A stretch of DNA of 64,000 nucleotides from Vibrio sp. UCD-FRSSP16_30 (GCF_001676025.1 NZ_LZFW01000035.1:124001-188000); one strand, 5' to 3'. Shown: positions 49,275 through 58,669, numbered from the stretch's first letter. Program-made: numbers and translations. The notes: generated by a model not told the origin, from the sequence alone.

Positions 49275-49610
49275 CTACACACAAGACATTGCGTCTATGT
49301 GAACTAATCTTTGCGTATCTTGTTGGTATTGTTCTTTAAGGCAGTTTGAATCCCTTAAACCATCCAGTACTTTTTTAGCCCAACCAGGCAGATCGAGCGC
49401 AACATGGTAATAAACCCACTGGCCTCGCCTTTCATCGACTAAAATGCCCGAGCGGCGCATCTGTGCTAAATGACGCGATACCTTTGGCTGACTCTCTTGC
49501 AGAGCATGTGTTAACTCACAAACACACAAACTACCCTCTCGAGCAATAAGCAGTAAGCTACGTAAACGCGTTTCATCTGCAAGCAATTTAAAGAACTGAT
49601 GAGGTAACAT
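49275..49610 (-). CDS. arsR: ArsR family arsenic-responsive repressor
   Basis: From the ATG at 49608-49610 the protein has 111 residues; a TTG at 49622 would add four. It is a winged-helix repressor: ADETRLRSLLLI, the metalloid-binding start of the DNA helix SLCVCELTHAL, recognition helix SQPKVSRHLAQMRRSGIL, and wing DERRGQWVYYHV. Only two of the three Cys of E. coli-type ArsR remain (Cys29, Cys31); the third is Thr34. Two additional Cys lie near the C-terminus. It heads the operon arsR-gap-phosphatase-arsJ, with its operator just upstream. Confidence 0.94.
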   Translation of the reverse strand: MLPHQFFKLLADETRLRSLLLIAREGSLCVCELTHALQESQPKVSRHLAQMRRSGILVDERRGQWVYYHVALDLPGWAKKVLDGLRDSNCLKEQYQQDTQRLVHIDAMSCV

Positions 49611-49628
49611 TGCGACCGCCAAATAACC

Positions 49629-49648
49629 ATATACGAATATCCATATAT
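49629..49648. promoter_or_regulatory. Putative ArsR operator
   Basis: ATATACGAATATCCATATAT is an imperfect palindrome matching its own complement at 16 of 20 positions. It lies 19 bases ahead of the arsR start and overlaps the region expected for the arsR promoter -10 box. The position and symmetry fit an autoregulatory ArsR operator. Confidence 0.72.
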
Positions 49649-49655
49649 ACTAGGC

Positions 49656-49692
49656 AAAAAAAAGACATCAGCAAGTAAAACCCGCCGATGTC
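49656..49692 (-). terminator. Terminator of rhtB
   Basis: GACATCAGC (49664-49672) pairs with GCCGATGTC (49684-49692) with one mismatch. Eight T follow on the minus strand. It lies between rhtB and the arsR operator and insulates the arsenate operon. Confidence 0.85.
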
Positions 49693-49733
49693 ATCAAAGA
49701 TTCATGTTACAAAAAATGTCAGATTAAAATTGA

Positions 49734-50351
49734 TTAACCTTTGGCTGCCGCCAGTAATAAGCCACATCCGATAAACATAGAGCCAAATATTTTATTCAAC
49801 TTACCGATGATCTTATCTGAGCGAATAAAGCGCCCCATTTGAGCCGCCAACCCGGTATAACCGAGCATCACCATGCCATCGATAGCAATCGTGGTCACAC
49901 CCAAAATTAATAATTGCGGCAGATGAGGCAAACTAGGATCAATAAATTGAGGAAACAGCGCTACTAAAAAAACAATAGACTTAGGGTTGGTTAGGTTGAT
50001 AAAGACAGCTTGCTTGAGCAGTGTCCCCGCTGAAATCTGCTGATGACTTTCGACTAACTTAAATCCTTTATTATCTCGCCATTTTTGAATGCCAAGCCAG
50101 ATTAAATAAGCAACACCTACCCACTTAATTAAAGTAAATGCCAGTGCAGATTGAGCCACTAATGCACCAATTCCTGCGCCAACCAATACAATATGAAAGG
50201 CTAACCCCAATTGCAGCCCGGCAATGGCCGACAGTGATTTTCGCATGCCAAAATTAATTCCATTGGCAATAGAATTAACGGTTCCTGAACCCGGTGCTAA
50301 GCTAAAAATAACAGCCGTAGCTACGTATGCTAACCAAACTTTCAACTCCAT
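49734..50351 (-). CDS. rhtB: Homoserine/homoserine lactone efflux protein RhtB
   Basis: The 205-residue protein has six membrane helices and the LysE/RhtB signature: SLAPGSGTVNSIANGINFG, SAIAGLQLGLAFHIVLVGAGIG and FINLTNPKSIVFLVALFPQF. Identity to E. coli RhtB is high, and its place divergent to pldB is the same as in E. coli. It exports homoserine and homoserine lactone, and possibly other amino acids. Confidence 0.92.
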   Translation of the reverse strand: MELKVWLAYVATAVIFSLAPGSGTVNSIANGINFGMRKSLSAIAGLQLGLAFHIVLVGAGIGALVAQSALAFTLIKWVGVAYLIWLGIQKWRDNKGFKLVESHQQISAGTLLKQAVFINLTNPKSIVFLVALFPQFIDPSLPHLPQLLILGVTTIAIDGMVMLGYTGLAAQMGRFIRSDKIIGKLNKIFGSMFIGCGLLLAAAKG

Positions 50352-50421
50352 GCTAATACCTTGTATTCACTATCAATTGTGGGTGCTATGCTGTTTGTAA
50401 CGTGAACAGGGAACTAATGCA

Positions 50422-51399
50422 ATGTCAAATAACGCGATTGATGTTTGTACTCAAGAACATGACTATGAATATCAAATAAAACAGCCTATCGCACGCTTCT
50501 GGAAAAACCGTCAGCAGGGGTATGTGAAAGGCGTCGGCCACAAAGAACTGTATTGGATTAGCCTCACCTCTCCCCTGCATGACAAGGCCATCTTGGTTGT
50601 CAATGGACGAACCGAAAGTGCCTGCCGTTACCAAGAATTATTTTATGACTTGTTTAAGCAAGGCTTTGATATTTACTCTTACGATCATCGCGGTCAAGGT
50701 ATGTCTCAGCGCTTACTTGATGACTATCATATGGGGCATGTCGAAGACTTTGAAGACTATGTTGATGACTTAGCAATCATCACCAAACAATTTGATCTCA
50801 ACCGCTATAGTCGCCGCTTTATTTTGGCCCATTCAATGGGCGGAGCTATTTCCACTCGTTACATTCAAAACACACCTGCACATCCATTTCACGCTATTGC
50901 CCTTAGTGCTCCAATGTTTGGCATAAAAATGCCTTCTCCACTTCGCGCGATTGCAAAACCTCTTTGTAAAACATTAATCCATTGGAAGAAAGAACCTCAT
51001 TATGCGATAGGCCAAACTGGCTATCAAAGAACCTCTTTTGCAGAAAATAGATTAAGTAGCTGCAAAGCTCGATTTGAATGGTCAGCGGATCTTTTTGATG
51101 CAGTAGAAGAAATTCAAATGGGTGGGCCGACATCGCAGTGGGTTTGGCAAGCAATGCTCGGTTCTGAGCAATGTGTTAAACACGCTCAAAAGGTCAATAT
51201 TCCTTTGCTTTTAGTACAGCCAGCGCTGGACTCTGTTGTCGATAATGTCGCGCAAAACAGATTTATCGCAAAACTGAGTCGTGTACGACAAGACGCTATT
51301 TTATTACCCGTAGCAGATGCCATGCATGAAATACTCATAGAGCAAGACCAAGCAAGAAACCAAGCCTTAGACGCCATTCTTGGATTTTTTGAACAGTGA
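50422..51399 (+). CDS. pldB: Lysophospholipase L2
   Basis: The 325-residue alpha/beta hydrolase removes fatty acids from lysophospholipids. It has the nucleophile elbow AHSMGGAIS (Ser in the GxSxG-like AHSMGG) near residue 140, preceded by SYDHRGQGMSQR. Asp (ALDSVVD) and His (ADAMHEIL) complete the triad. It lacks a signal peptide, as does E. coli PldB, which acts at the inner membrane. It is divergent from rhtB and followed by yigL. Confidence 0.93.
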   Translation: MSNNAIDVCTQEHDYEYQIKQPIARFWKNRQQGYVKGVGHKELYWISLTSPLHDKAILVVNGRTESACRYQELFYDLFKQGFDIYSYDHRGQGMSQRLLDDYHMGHVEDFEDYVDDLAIITKQFDLNRYSRRFILAHSMGGAISTRYIQNTPAHPFHAIALSAPMFGIKMPSPLRAIAKPLCKTLIHWKKEPHYAIGQTGYQRTSFAENRLSSCKARFEWSADLFDAVEEIQMGGPTSQWVWQAMLGSEQCVKHAQKVNIPLLLVQPALDSVVDNVAQNRFIAKLSRVRQDAILLPVADAMHEILIEQDQARNQALDAILGFFEQ

Positions 51400-51539
51400 T
51401 AAGCTTTTGAATGGTAATTTAAAAAATAAGGAAAAGAGGAAAGCGCAGTTTACCCTCTTTCTTGCTCATTGAATAACGTAGTATGTATTGGCTTTTGAAT
51501 ATAAATAAGCCTACCTTGGACAACCTGGTTTTAAATAAT

Positions 51540-52367
51540 ATGACTGTTGAAAATACAAATTTCGAAAACATCTCTATTGTCGCTTCTGATTTAGATGGCA
51601 CTCTTTTGGCTCCCGACCACCAGCTATCTGATTTCACCAAGCAAACATTAAAGCAGTTGCATGAACAAGGTTATACCTTCATTTTTGCAACTGGTCGTCA
51701 TCATATTGATGTTGCTTATATTCGACAAGACGTAGACATACCAGCCTACATGATCACCTCTAATGGCGCTCGTGTGCATGATATCAATAACAATTTAATG
51801 TACAGCCAAAACGTTAATCCAGATCGTGTACAAGCCGTTATTGATATTATTCGCCAAGACCCAGAAATCATTATTCACATCTATCAAGATGACAAATGGT
51901 GGGTAAATCAAACTGATGAGCAGTTGCTTGCTTTTAGCAAACACTCAGGCTTTGCCTTTGCACTTTTTGATGACACGAATGCGCCAAAAGAAGGCATTGC
52001 AAAAGTGTTCTTTACTCATGAAAGCCATGAGTACCTCGCCACTTTTGAAGACAAATTAAACCAAGTATTTGGTGACGAATTAAATATCGCCTTCTCTACA
52101 CCTTGGTGTTTAGAAGTGATGCAAGGTAATGTTTCAAAAGGAAATGCACTGCAAGCGGTAGCAAAAACCTTAAATAAAGATCTTAGTAACTGTATCGCAT
52201 TTGGTGACGGCATGAATGATGCCGAGATGCTATTAATGGCTGGTATGGGCAAAGTGATGCAAACCTCTCATCAAAAAGTAAAAGACGCTCTACCTAATAA
52301 TGAAATAATTGGTAGCAACGAAGATGATGCAGTGGCTCACTATCTAGTGGAACACCTGTTAAGATAG
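51540..52367 (+). CDS. yigL: Pyridoxal phosphate phosphatase YigL (HAD, Cof type)
   Basis: This HAD-family phosphatase dephosphorylates pyridoxal phosphate and sugar phosphates. I start it at the ATG 51540, giving 275 residues, nearer the E. coli start; an ATG at 51483 would add 19. Neither has a strong ribosome site. The catalytic ASDLDGTLLAPDH comes first, then FATGRHH, the SKGNALQAVAK Lys and GDGMNDAEMLLMA. It follows pldB, as in E. coli. Confidence 0.93.
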   Translation: MTVENTNFENISIVASDLDGTLLAPDHQLSDFTKQTLKQLHEQGYTFIFATGRHHIDVAYIRQDVDIPAYMITSNGARVHDINNNLMYSQNVNPDRVQAVIDIIRQDPEIIIHIYQDDKWWVNQTDEQLLAFSKHSGFAFALFDDTNAPKEGIAKVFFTHESHEYLATFEDKLNQVFGDELNIAFSTPWCLEVMQGNVSKGNALQAVAKTLNKDLSNCIAFGDGMNDAEMLLMAGMGKVMQTSHQKVKDALPNNEIIGSNEDDAVAHYLVEHLLR

Positions 52368-52401
52368 ACCAGTGATCCATCGTTCTACTACAGGCTAGAT
52401 A

Positions 52402-53424
52402 ATGAAAAAATGCGCACTATTTTCTATTTTGACTTCTATCGTACTACTGGGTTGTAGTAGCACAGAGCAGTCACAGCAACCTCAAACAGCGGCTATTGAT
52501 AACACCACCCAACCATTACCGCAGCTCATTCCTAGTAAAGAAGCGCCTGCTCGCGTACTTGTGCGCGGGCAAATTATCGTTGGTCATGAATCTAGAACTA
52601 TCCAGCCATGCAACAGCAACGCCACTTATTGGCTTAAACTTCCTGATGCTGTTCGCACTATGACTGAGTCCATGAAAACCGAACCTCACCAAGCTATGTA
52701 TGCCGAAGTTTTTGGTTACTTTGAGCCTGCAACAACAGGCTTTGCAGCAGAGTTTGGTAGTCAGTTTGTGGTCACTGAATTTAATATTATTACCGCAGAA
52801 AACCCTAACCGCTGTGAAAAACCAACACAAGGTGCACGCGCCTTTGGTAATGAGCCGGCATGGACAGCAAGTGTTTCAGACTCTAACGTAGAGCTTAATA
52901 TTCTGGGAAAAGAGCCTCAACAACTGCCAGTAGTTAACCTTGAACAGAGTATAGAGAATACTCGTTACGATCTAACTAAAGGGCAACTCAATATTCGTCC
53001 GCAAGTTTGTCGCGATACGATGAGTAACTCCATTTATGGTTGGACTGCCGATCTTAAAACAGCAACAAGCACTGTTACTGGTTGCTACTCTGAAGGCAAT
53101 TTATCGACTGATGATGTCGTAGGTCAATACAGCCAATCGATTGATGCGACGACCAATCTGACTCTAACACTCAGCTCCGATCACCAAGCTAAAACTCGTT
53201 ATTCTTATAGCGATGGCAGTGGTGATATTAAAGAAAGTGGTCATTGGCAGACCTTAATTAGCGGGCTAATACAAGTCACCTCAGTTACCTATCAAGGTCA
53301 GCCAATTATCGCTATTCGAGAGTTTGAGCGTAAAGATGACACTCTTTCTACACAGCATGAAACCATCAATGGCGCGACTTACCCTTTGACCAATGATGGA
53401 CTAACCCTCAAAAAGGATCAGTAA
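52402..53424 (+). CDS. COG3650-type lipoprotein
   Basis: The 340-residue protein has a lipoprotein signal peptide with the lipobox LLGCSS (Cys17). Residue +2 after the Cys is Ser, so sorting to the outer membrane is expected. The middle contains AFGNEPAWTASV, a Gly-x-Glu-Pro-x-Trp element of the COG3650 family; the C-terminal part could be a META-like or lipocalin-like fold, which I cannot confirm. The function is unknown. Its stop overlaps the start of the DTW gene (TAATG), implying coupled translation. Confidence 0.78.
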   Translation: MKKCALFSILTSIVLLGCSSTEQSQQPQTAAIDNTTQPLPQLIPSKEAPARVLVRGQIIVGHESRTIQPCNSNATYWLKLPDAVRTMTESMKTEPHQAMYAEVFGYFEPATTGFAAEFGSQFVVTEFNIITAENPNRCEKPTQGARAFGNEPAWTASVSDSNVELNILGKEPQQLPVVNLEQSIENTRYDLTKGQLNIRPQVCRDTMSNSIYGWTADLKTATSTVTGCYSEGNLSTDDVVGQYSQSIDATTNLTLTLSSDHQAKTRYSYSDGSGDIKESGHWQTLISGLIQVTSVTYQGQPIIAIREFERKDDTLSTQHETINGATYPLTNDGLTLKKDQ

Positions 53425-54008
53425 TGGTCTGCTCAGGTTGCGGGTTTAAACATCACTGCTTATGTGAACAGTTTCCTGTATTTGCACACTCAATTGAGGT
53501 GGCACTACTGTGCCATCCCAATGAGTTAAAAAGAGCCACAAACACCGGCAAGATCCTGCTAAAAACGCAATCTGAGGTGAAACAGTTTGTTTGGAGTAGA
53601 AGCGAATCACCCACAGAATTATTAGAACTGATTGCTCAGCACCCCAATCCAATACTACTTTTTCCTGGTGAGCATAGCCTGCCTGTGCAAAAAAATAATA
53701 TTGAAGGGAAAGCAGAAGCGCGACTTTATATTGTGCTCGATGCCACCTGGCAAGAAGCCAAGAAGATGTGGCGACAAAGCCCATGGTTACAAGCACTGCC
53801 TCAATTTCACTTACCGCCATCCAAGACTTCAAGCTACAGCCTAAGAAGAAATCAAAGCGAGGGGAATTTATGTACTTGTGAAGTAGGCATTGAACTCATG
53901 CGCTTAGAAGAATGGGATCAGCAAGCACAGACGCTCACTGATTTTTTACAGTACTACCTAGACGTTTTTCAAGCTGACCGGTGTGGTCACTCATTAGCGA
54001 AGAAATAG
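53424..54008 (+). CDS. tapT: DTW-domain tRNA-uridine aminocarboxypropyltransferase
   Basis: The 194-residue protein carries the DTW motif region: four N-terminal Cys in CSGCGFKHHCLCE (a probable zinc site), LFPGEHSLP, and LDATWQEAKKMWRQSPWL, in which the conserved D-x-T-W is intact. DTW proteins transfer the 3-amino-3-carboxypropyl group from SAM to uridine 47 of tRNAs (TapT/YfiP in E. coli). It overlaps the lipoprotein gene by one base and is tail to tail with yigB, three bases apart. Confidence 0.85.
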   Translation: MVCSGCGFKHHCLCEQFPVFAHSIEVALLCHPNELKRATNTGKILLKTQSEVKQFVWSRSESPTELLELIAQHPNPILLFPGEHSLPVQKNNIEGKAEARLYIVLDATWQEAKKMWRQSPWLQALPQFHLPPSKTSSYSLRRNQSEGNLCTCEVGIELMRLEEWDQQAQTLTDFLQYYLDVFQADRCGHSLAKK

Positions 54009-54011
54009 TGC

Positions 54012-54728
54012 TCAAATAAAGTGAAGTAGCTGATCAATACGGCTAATTTCAACATCTGGCATGATCTTAGCTTTTTGATTTCCCTTAATACCAATAGAAG
54101 AATTATTAAACCAAGCAGCCTGAAAACCCGAAGCTTTTGCGCCAAGTACATCCGTCACTAAATGGTCACCCACATGCAAAATAGAATGTGCCGGAAGCTG
54201 TAAGATATTAGCCGCTTGAACAAACATATCTGAGTTTGGTTTAGCCGCGCCATCAGGCCCAGCTTTTAGCGTCGCAGTGAAGTAAGGTTGTAGCCCAATA
54301 CGCTCAATATCCACATTGCCATTGGTGATGGCAATTAAAGGTATCTGACCAAGCAACGCATCCAATGTTTTAAATGTTAACTCAGGTATATCGACTCTAT
54401 TTCTCAATATCGTCACTTGCTCCATAGTCTGTTTAATTGCCTCAATCTGACTGGAGCCAATAATATCAACAGAGCTAAAAGCAAAGCCTAGCTGGGTCTC
54501 TCTAGCGACAGTCACATCATGGCGACAACGCTCACTACTTTGCAGTGCTTGCTGTTTAAAAGCCTTCCAGTCACTCTCAGTCAGGGTTGCAAGCTTAGGG
54601 TAAGTTTGATTAATCCAGTGCCTTAAATCTCGCTCTAATCGCCTAATTACCGGATGATTATCATACAGAGTATCATCAAGGTCGAAGGTCATCGCTTGTA
54701 TTGGATTTAAGCTTCGATAAAAACGCAT
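54012..54728 (-). CDS. yigB: HAD phosphatase YigB (FMN phosphatase)
   Basis: The 238-residue HAD-IA enzyme has the nucleophile motif MTFDLDDTLYDNHPV, motif II AITNGNVDIE, Lys AKPNSDMF and motif IV HVGDHLVTDVLGAKASG. E. coli YigB dephosphorylates FMN and other substrates. It begins at the last base of the xerC stop codon and is translated from the same leftward transcript: DUF484-xerC-yigB. Confidence 0.92.
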   Translation of the reverse strand: MRFYRSLNPIQAMTFDLDDTLYDNHPVIRRLERDLRHWINQTYPKLATLTESDWKAFKQQALQSSERCRHDVTVARETQLGFAFSSVDIIGSSQIEAIKQTMEQVTILRNRVDIPELTFKTLDALLGQIPLIAITNGNVDIERIGLQPYFTATLKAGPDGAAKPNSDMFVQAANILQLPAHSILHVGDHLVTDVLGAKASGFQAAWFNNSSIGIKGNQKAKIMPDVEISRIDQLLHFI

Positions 54729-55648
54729 TAAGACTCCGGTTTCTTTTTCGCTCGCGGGTGAGCTTTATCGTACTCTTGGGCTAAATGCTGAAAGTCCAAG
54801 TGTGTATAAACTTGAGTGGTTGATAGGCTTTCATGTCCTAGCATCTCTTGTACTGCGCGCAAGTTACCACTGGATTCTAAAATATGCGTGGCAAATGAGT
54901 GTCTTAATTTATGCGGAGTGATATGGCTAGAAACGCCCTGTTTAATGCCCCATTCCGACATACGCTTTTGTACATTTCGATGAGAAATCCGGCTACCTCG
55001 CTTAGAAATAAATAAGGCATTTTCTTCTAGCTTTAACAAAGAGGGACGCACATTCAGCCATTGCAATATCCAGCGCTTAGCTTCACCACTGAACGGGACA
55101 ATACGCTCTTTATCCCCTTTACCAATAACTCGGATCTCACCACGTCCACCTTGTACATCGCGAACATTTAACTGAATTAATTCAGAAAGACGCATACCAG
55201 TACCATACATGAGTTCCATCATCGCGCGATCACGAATTGCTAACGGATCATCCATATCAATATCAAGAAGTTGGCCAGTTTCATCCACATCCAAATTCTT
55301 AGGAAGACGTTTATGGTTTCTAGGAGTACTGACTCCTTTGGCAGGGTTGGCGTTTAACTCTCCCCTTAAAACCATATAATCTAAAAAGCTACGCAGACAC
55401 GAAAGTCGAGTGGCTAAGCTATTGGGCTTTAACCCTTCTCTCGCACCTTTTGCGGCTATTTGTCTGACCCAGGCAATATCAAGCTGTTGCCAATTCTCAA
55501 CCCCAAAACTGGTTAATTGAGTCGCAATAATATGCAGCTGATTTTGATAGTTACTTTGAGTATGCGCACTCATTCCTTTCTCATTGTGAAGATAAGAAAC
55601 GAATGAGTCGATCCACCCTTGATAGGCGTTAGATATGGGGCTGAGCAT
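54728..55648 (-). CDS. xerC: Site-specific tyrosine recombinase XerC
   Basis: XerC with XerD resolves chromosome dimers at dif. The 306-residue protein has the N-terminal core-binding SAM-like domain and the catalytic residues: Arg in GTGMRLSELIQ, HKLRHSFATH, and Tyr in LSTTQVYTHLDF. Its length is typical. It overlaps the DUF484 gene by 20 bases and yigB by one, the same order as in E. coli (dapF-DUF484-xerC-yigB). Confidence 0.97.
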   Translation of the reverse strand: MLSPISNAYQGWIDSFVSYLHNEKGMSAHTQSNYQNQLHIIATQLTSFGVENWQQLDIAWVRQIAAKGAREGLKPNSLATRLSCLRSFLDYMVLRGELNANPAKGVSTPRNHKRLPKNLDVDETGQLLDIDMDDPLAIRDRAMMELMYGTGMRLSELIQLNVRDVQGGRGEIRVIGKGDKERIVPFSGEAKRWILQWLNVRPSLLKLEENALFISKRGSRISHRNVQKRMSEWGIKQGVSSHITPHKLRHSFATHILESSGNLRAVQEMLGHESLSTTQVYTHLDFQHLAQEYDKAHPRAKKKPES

Positions 55649-56330
55649 GTAGCGTTTGAACCTTTTGCCACTCGAGATGATAAAGTTGATGAGCGATGAC
55701 CATCGCTAAATGGCTTAAATATAAAGTATCCTGACTTGGCTGGAACCGTCCGCCATCTTCGCTACAAAAGCAGAGAAAACCGTCTAAATTTGGATGCTCA
55801 AATGAAAGTACAGCATAAGAGCCTAACTCAGAAACCGGCGTACCTTGCTTAAAGATAAGCTCACGATCACTGCGTTTAAGACGGCCAAGATAAGCGCCAC
55901 GCTGCGCCATATTTTTAGTTTTAAACTTAGACCAACTCTCTTCATTTAAACAAAGCTGCGAGCTAACATGATCCACGACTCCAACCACAACCGTCAGGTC
56001 AAGTTGCTGAGATTTTTGCTCTAGTGCGCTAATTATCTGTTCACCAGAATGAGCCACCAAGATGCGTTTTTCTAACTCCATAAAATGGCGAAAGATACTG
56101 TCATTGCGACTGGCAACGGCAAGTAGCTCGTTTTTCTGATCTTCTAAAGCCTGTATTTGTTCGCGCTGGCGCTTTAGCTTCAGATCAAATAAAGAGATAG
56201 CACCCTCTTGTTGATGAGGGACACTTAACGAATCAATAAGATATTCCCTGCCTTCAAAAAAGTCAGGGTTATCTAACAAATATTGTTCTATATCTACCTC
56301 TGTAGATATATTTTTTGCTGTTGAATCCAA
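55629..56330 (-). CDS. DUF484 family GAF-like protein
   Basis: The 233-residue protein matches DUF484: N-terminal VEQYLLDNPDFF-like segment, then a coiled region (RQREQIQALEDQKNELLAVASRND) and a GAF-like sensory domain. It is constantly encoded between dapF and xerC in gammaproteobacteria, with no established function. Its 3' end overlaps xerC by 20 bases. E. coli yigA occupies the same slot. Confidence 0.88.
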   Translation of the reverse strand: MDSTAKNISTEVDIEQYLLDNPDFFEGREYLIDSLSVPHQQEGAISLFDLKLKRQREQIQALEDQKNELLAVASRNDSIFRHFMELEKRILVAHSGEQIISALEQKSQQLDLTVVVGVVDHVSSQLCLNEESWSKFKTKNMAQRGAYLGRLKRSDRELIFKQGTPVSELGSYAVLSFEHPNLDGFLCFCSEDGGRFQPSQDTLYLSHLAMVIAHQLYHLEWQKVQTLHAQPHI

Positions 56331-56354
56331 TACTTATCCCTACATAGCAATGAG

Positions 56355-57185
56355 TTAACAGCTGATTTGCCCATCAAATACATGGGTTGCACTGCCTGTC
56401 ATGAACAGTGGTTGGCCTGGGCCTTCCCATTCAATCTGCAGCTTTCCACCTGTTAAATTAACCTCAACAGACTCATCCAATGAGCCTTGTAAAATGCCCA
56501 CAGCAACCGCAGCACAAGCACCACTGCCGCACGCCTGAGTTTCACCAGCACCACGCTCATAAACTCTTAGGCTGATTTGGCTACGGTCAATAATCTGCAT
56601 GAAACCTGCGTTAACACGCTCAGGAAAACGTTCATGAGACTCAAGCAGTGGGCCCAGTTCTTCAACATTGGCCGTTGCAACATCATCAACAACCGTAACC
56701 ACATGCGGATTTCCCATGCTGACTGAGCCACAAAATAATGTGCTCTGTCCCACTCTCAAGATATACGTTTTCTCTTTTTGCTTAGCTTTAAAAGGAATCT
56801 TGCTCGGTTCAAACTCAGGAATACCCATATTGACTCGAACCTGATCCTCCTCTCCCAACTGCAGCAGCATCTTGCCTTTTTTAGTACTCACTCGAATGCT
56901 GTACTTATTGGTTAGCCCTTTCATCGCCACAAAACGTGCAAAGCAACGAGCTCCGTTACCACACTGCTCGACTTCCGAACCATCAGCATTAAAAATACGA
57001 TAGTGAAAATCGGTCTCAGGATCATAAGGTGCTTCTACAACCAATAGTTGGTCAAAGCCCACACCGGTATGACGATCAGCAAGACGACGAATCAATTCTG
57101 GAGAAAAGAAAATATTTTGAGTAATGCAGTCAACGACCATAAAGTCGTTGCCCAGTCCGTGCATTTTAGAAAAATGGAAATGCAT
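56355..57185 (-). CDS. dapF: Diaminopimelate epimerase
   Basis: It converts LL- to meso-diaminopimelate, the precursor of lysine and peptidoglycan. The 276 residues show the two active-site Cys: the first in [19 protein letters not shown] near residue 73 and the second in [12 protein letters not shown] near 217, plus the N-terminal [15 protein letters not shown]. It follows lysA by nine bases. Confidence 0.97.
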   Translation of the reverse strand: MHFHFSKMHGLGNDFMVVDCITQNIFFSPELIRRLADRHTGVGFDQLLVVEAPYDPETDFHYRIFNADGSEVEQCGNGARCFARFVAMKGLTNKYSIRVSTKKGKMLLQLGEEDQVRVNMGIPEFEPSKIPFKAKQKEKTYILRVGQSTLFCGSVSMGNPHVVTVVDDVATANVEELGPLLESHERFPERVNAGFMQIIDRSQISLRVYERGAGETQACGSGACAAVAVGILQGSLDESVEVNLTGGKLQIEWEGPGQPLFMTGSATHVFDGQISC

Positions 57186-57194
57186 GCTATTTAA

Positions 57195-58448
57195 TTACTC
57201 CGGTAAGGTGCTTTCAAGTTGCCATAGGCTTTCAACACTCTCGCGTTGACGAACCAAATGCATACTATCGCCATCTACCATAACTTCCGCCACTCGTGGA
57301 CGAGAGTTATAATTTGAAGACATGGTAAAGCCATACGCACCTGCAGAGCGCACTGCCAGCAGATCATTTTGCTCTAATACCAAGTTACGGTCTTTACCTA
57401 AAAAGTCTCCCGTCTCACATACAGGGCCAACAAGATCATAGGTTGTTGCTTCGCCTTTTCTTGGGCATAAAGGAACAATATCTTGCCAAGCTTGATACAG
57501 CGCAGGACGCATAAGGTCATTCATTGCCGCATCAATAATCGCAAAGTTTTTATGCTCGGTATGCTTTAAGAATTCGACTTTTGTCAGCAACACGCCAGCA
57601 TTAGCGGCAATTGCACGGCCAGGTTCAAATATCAGCTCAAGCTCAGGGTGATTACTTAAACGAGCTAATAACGCTTTAGCATAATCAGAAGGCTGAGGTG
57701 GCATCTCATCACGATAGACCACGCCTAAACCGCCACCGACGTCTAAATGCTTAATATTGATACCTTGTGCTTTTAATTTATCAATCAAGCCAAGAAGGCG
57801 ATCAACAGCATCAATAAATGGGTCAATATCCGTTAACTGAGAACCAATATGGCAATCAATACCAACCACGTTAAGGTTTGGCATCTTCTGCGCGTACTGA
57901 TAAACGCGTGGCGCCTGATCAAACGCAATACCAAATTTATTATCACGTAGGCCAGTTGAAATATAAGGGTGTGTTTTAGCATCAACATCTGGGTTAATAC
58001 GCAAAGAAACCGGCGCGATTACACCGCATTCTTCAGCCACTTGGCTAATTCGTTCTAGCTCTGGCTCAGATTCGACATTGAAGCACTTAATTTTTAGCTC
58101 TAAAGCACGTTTAATTTCTGCTGCTGTTTTACCAACCCCAGAAAAAACCACTTTTGATGGTTCACCACCTGCGGCAACAACTCTTTCTAGTTCACCCAAC
58201 GAAACAATATCAAAGCCAGAGCCCAGTCGAGCTAAAGCATTGAGTACGCCAAGGTTAGAGTTTGCTTTTACGGCATAACAAACTAAATGTGGAAACTCAC
58301 CAACAGATTGGTCAAAAGCCTTCCAGTGGCGTTCTAATGTTGCGCGAGAGTATACGTAGGTTGGAGTACCAAATTTTTCTGCAACTTGAGTGAGGGAGAC
58401 ACCTTCAGCCCAAAGCTGACCATCTTCCTGATAATTAAAATAGTCCAA
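57195..58448 (-). CDS. lysA: Diaminopimelate decarboxylase
   Basis: It makes lysine from meso-diaminopimelate with PLP. The 417-residue enzyme has the PLP-binding CYAVKANSNLGVL near residue 57, HIGSQLTDIDPF, GGGLGVVY, and the C-terminal CETGDFLGKDR with the catalytic Cys and SAGAYGFTMSSNYN. It lies between lptM and dapF, forming a leftward lptM-lysA-dapF unit. I found no lysine riboswitch ahead of it. Confidence 0.97.
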   Translation of the reverse strand: MDYFNYQEDGQLWAEGVSLTQVAEKFGTPTYVYSRATLERHWKAFDQSVGEFPHLVCYAVKANSNLGVLNALARLGSGFDIVSLGELERVVAAGGEPSKVVFSGVGKTAAEIKRALELKIKCFNVESEPELERISQVAEECGVIAPVSLRINPDVDAKTHPYISTGLRDNKFGIAFDQAPRVYQYAQKMPNLNVVGIDCHIGSQLTDIDPFIDAVDRLLGLIDKLKAQGINIKHLDVGGGLGVVYRDEMPPQPSDYAKALLARLSNHPELELIFEPGRAIAANAGVLLTKVEFLKHTEHKNFAIIDAAMNDLMRPALYQAWQDIVPLCPRKGEATTYDLVGPVCETGDFLGKDRNLVLEQNDLLAVRSAGAYGFTMSSNYNSRPRVAEVMVDGDSMHLVRQRESVESLWQLESTLPE

Positions 58449-58470
58449 GATTCTTTCCTTACTTCAATAA

Positions 58471-58596
58471 CTATTGTGTGGGTTGTGCGGGCGTATCCTG
58501 CCCTGCATCACTAGGCATATATAATGGGCCAGTTTGACCGCAACCAGCCAACAGCAATGTAGAACCTAAACACAATAGCGAGATAATTTTTTTCAT
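58471..58596 (-). CDS. lptM: LptM (YifL) small lipoprotein
   Basis: A 41-residue lipoprotein starts at the ATG 58594-58596 and ends at a TAG at 58471. It reads MKKIISLLCLGSTLLLAGCG, with the lipobox LAGC (Cys19), then a mature part beginning CGQTGPLYMP. The QTGPLYMP block is the conserved core of YifL, renamed LptM, which binds the LptD/E translocon and aids its oxidative maturation. It lies 22 bases ahead of lysA, the conserved place. Confidence 0.93.
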   Translation of the reverse strand: MKKIISLLCLGSTLLLAGCGQTGPLYMPSDAGQDTPAQPTQ

Positions 58597-58669
58597 GATG
58601 ATGTTGATGATATATTTGACCTTACCTCTATAATCGCACCACCATTAATAAAAGCAATAGGAAGTATGC

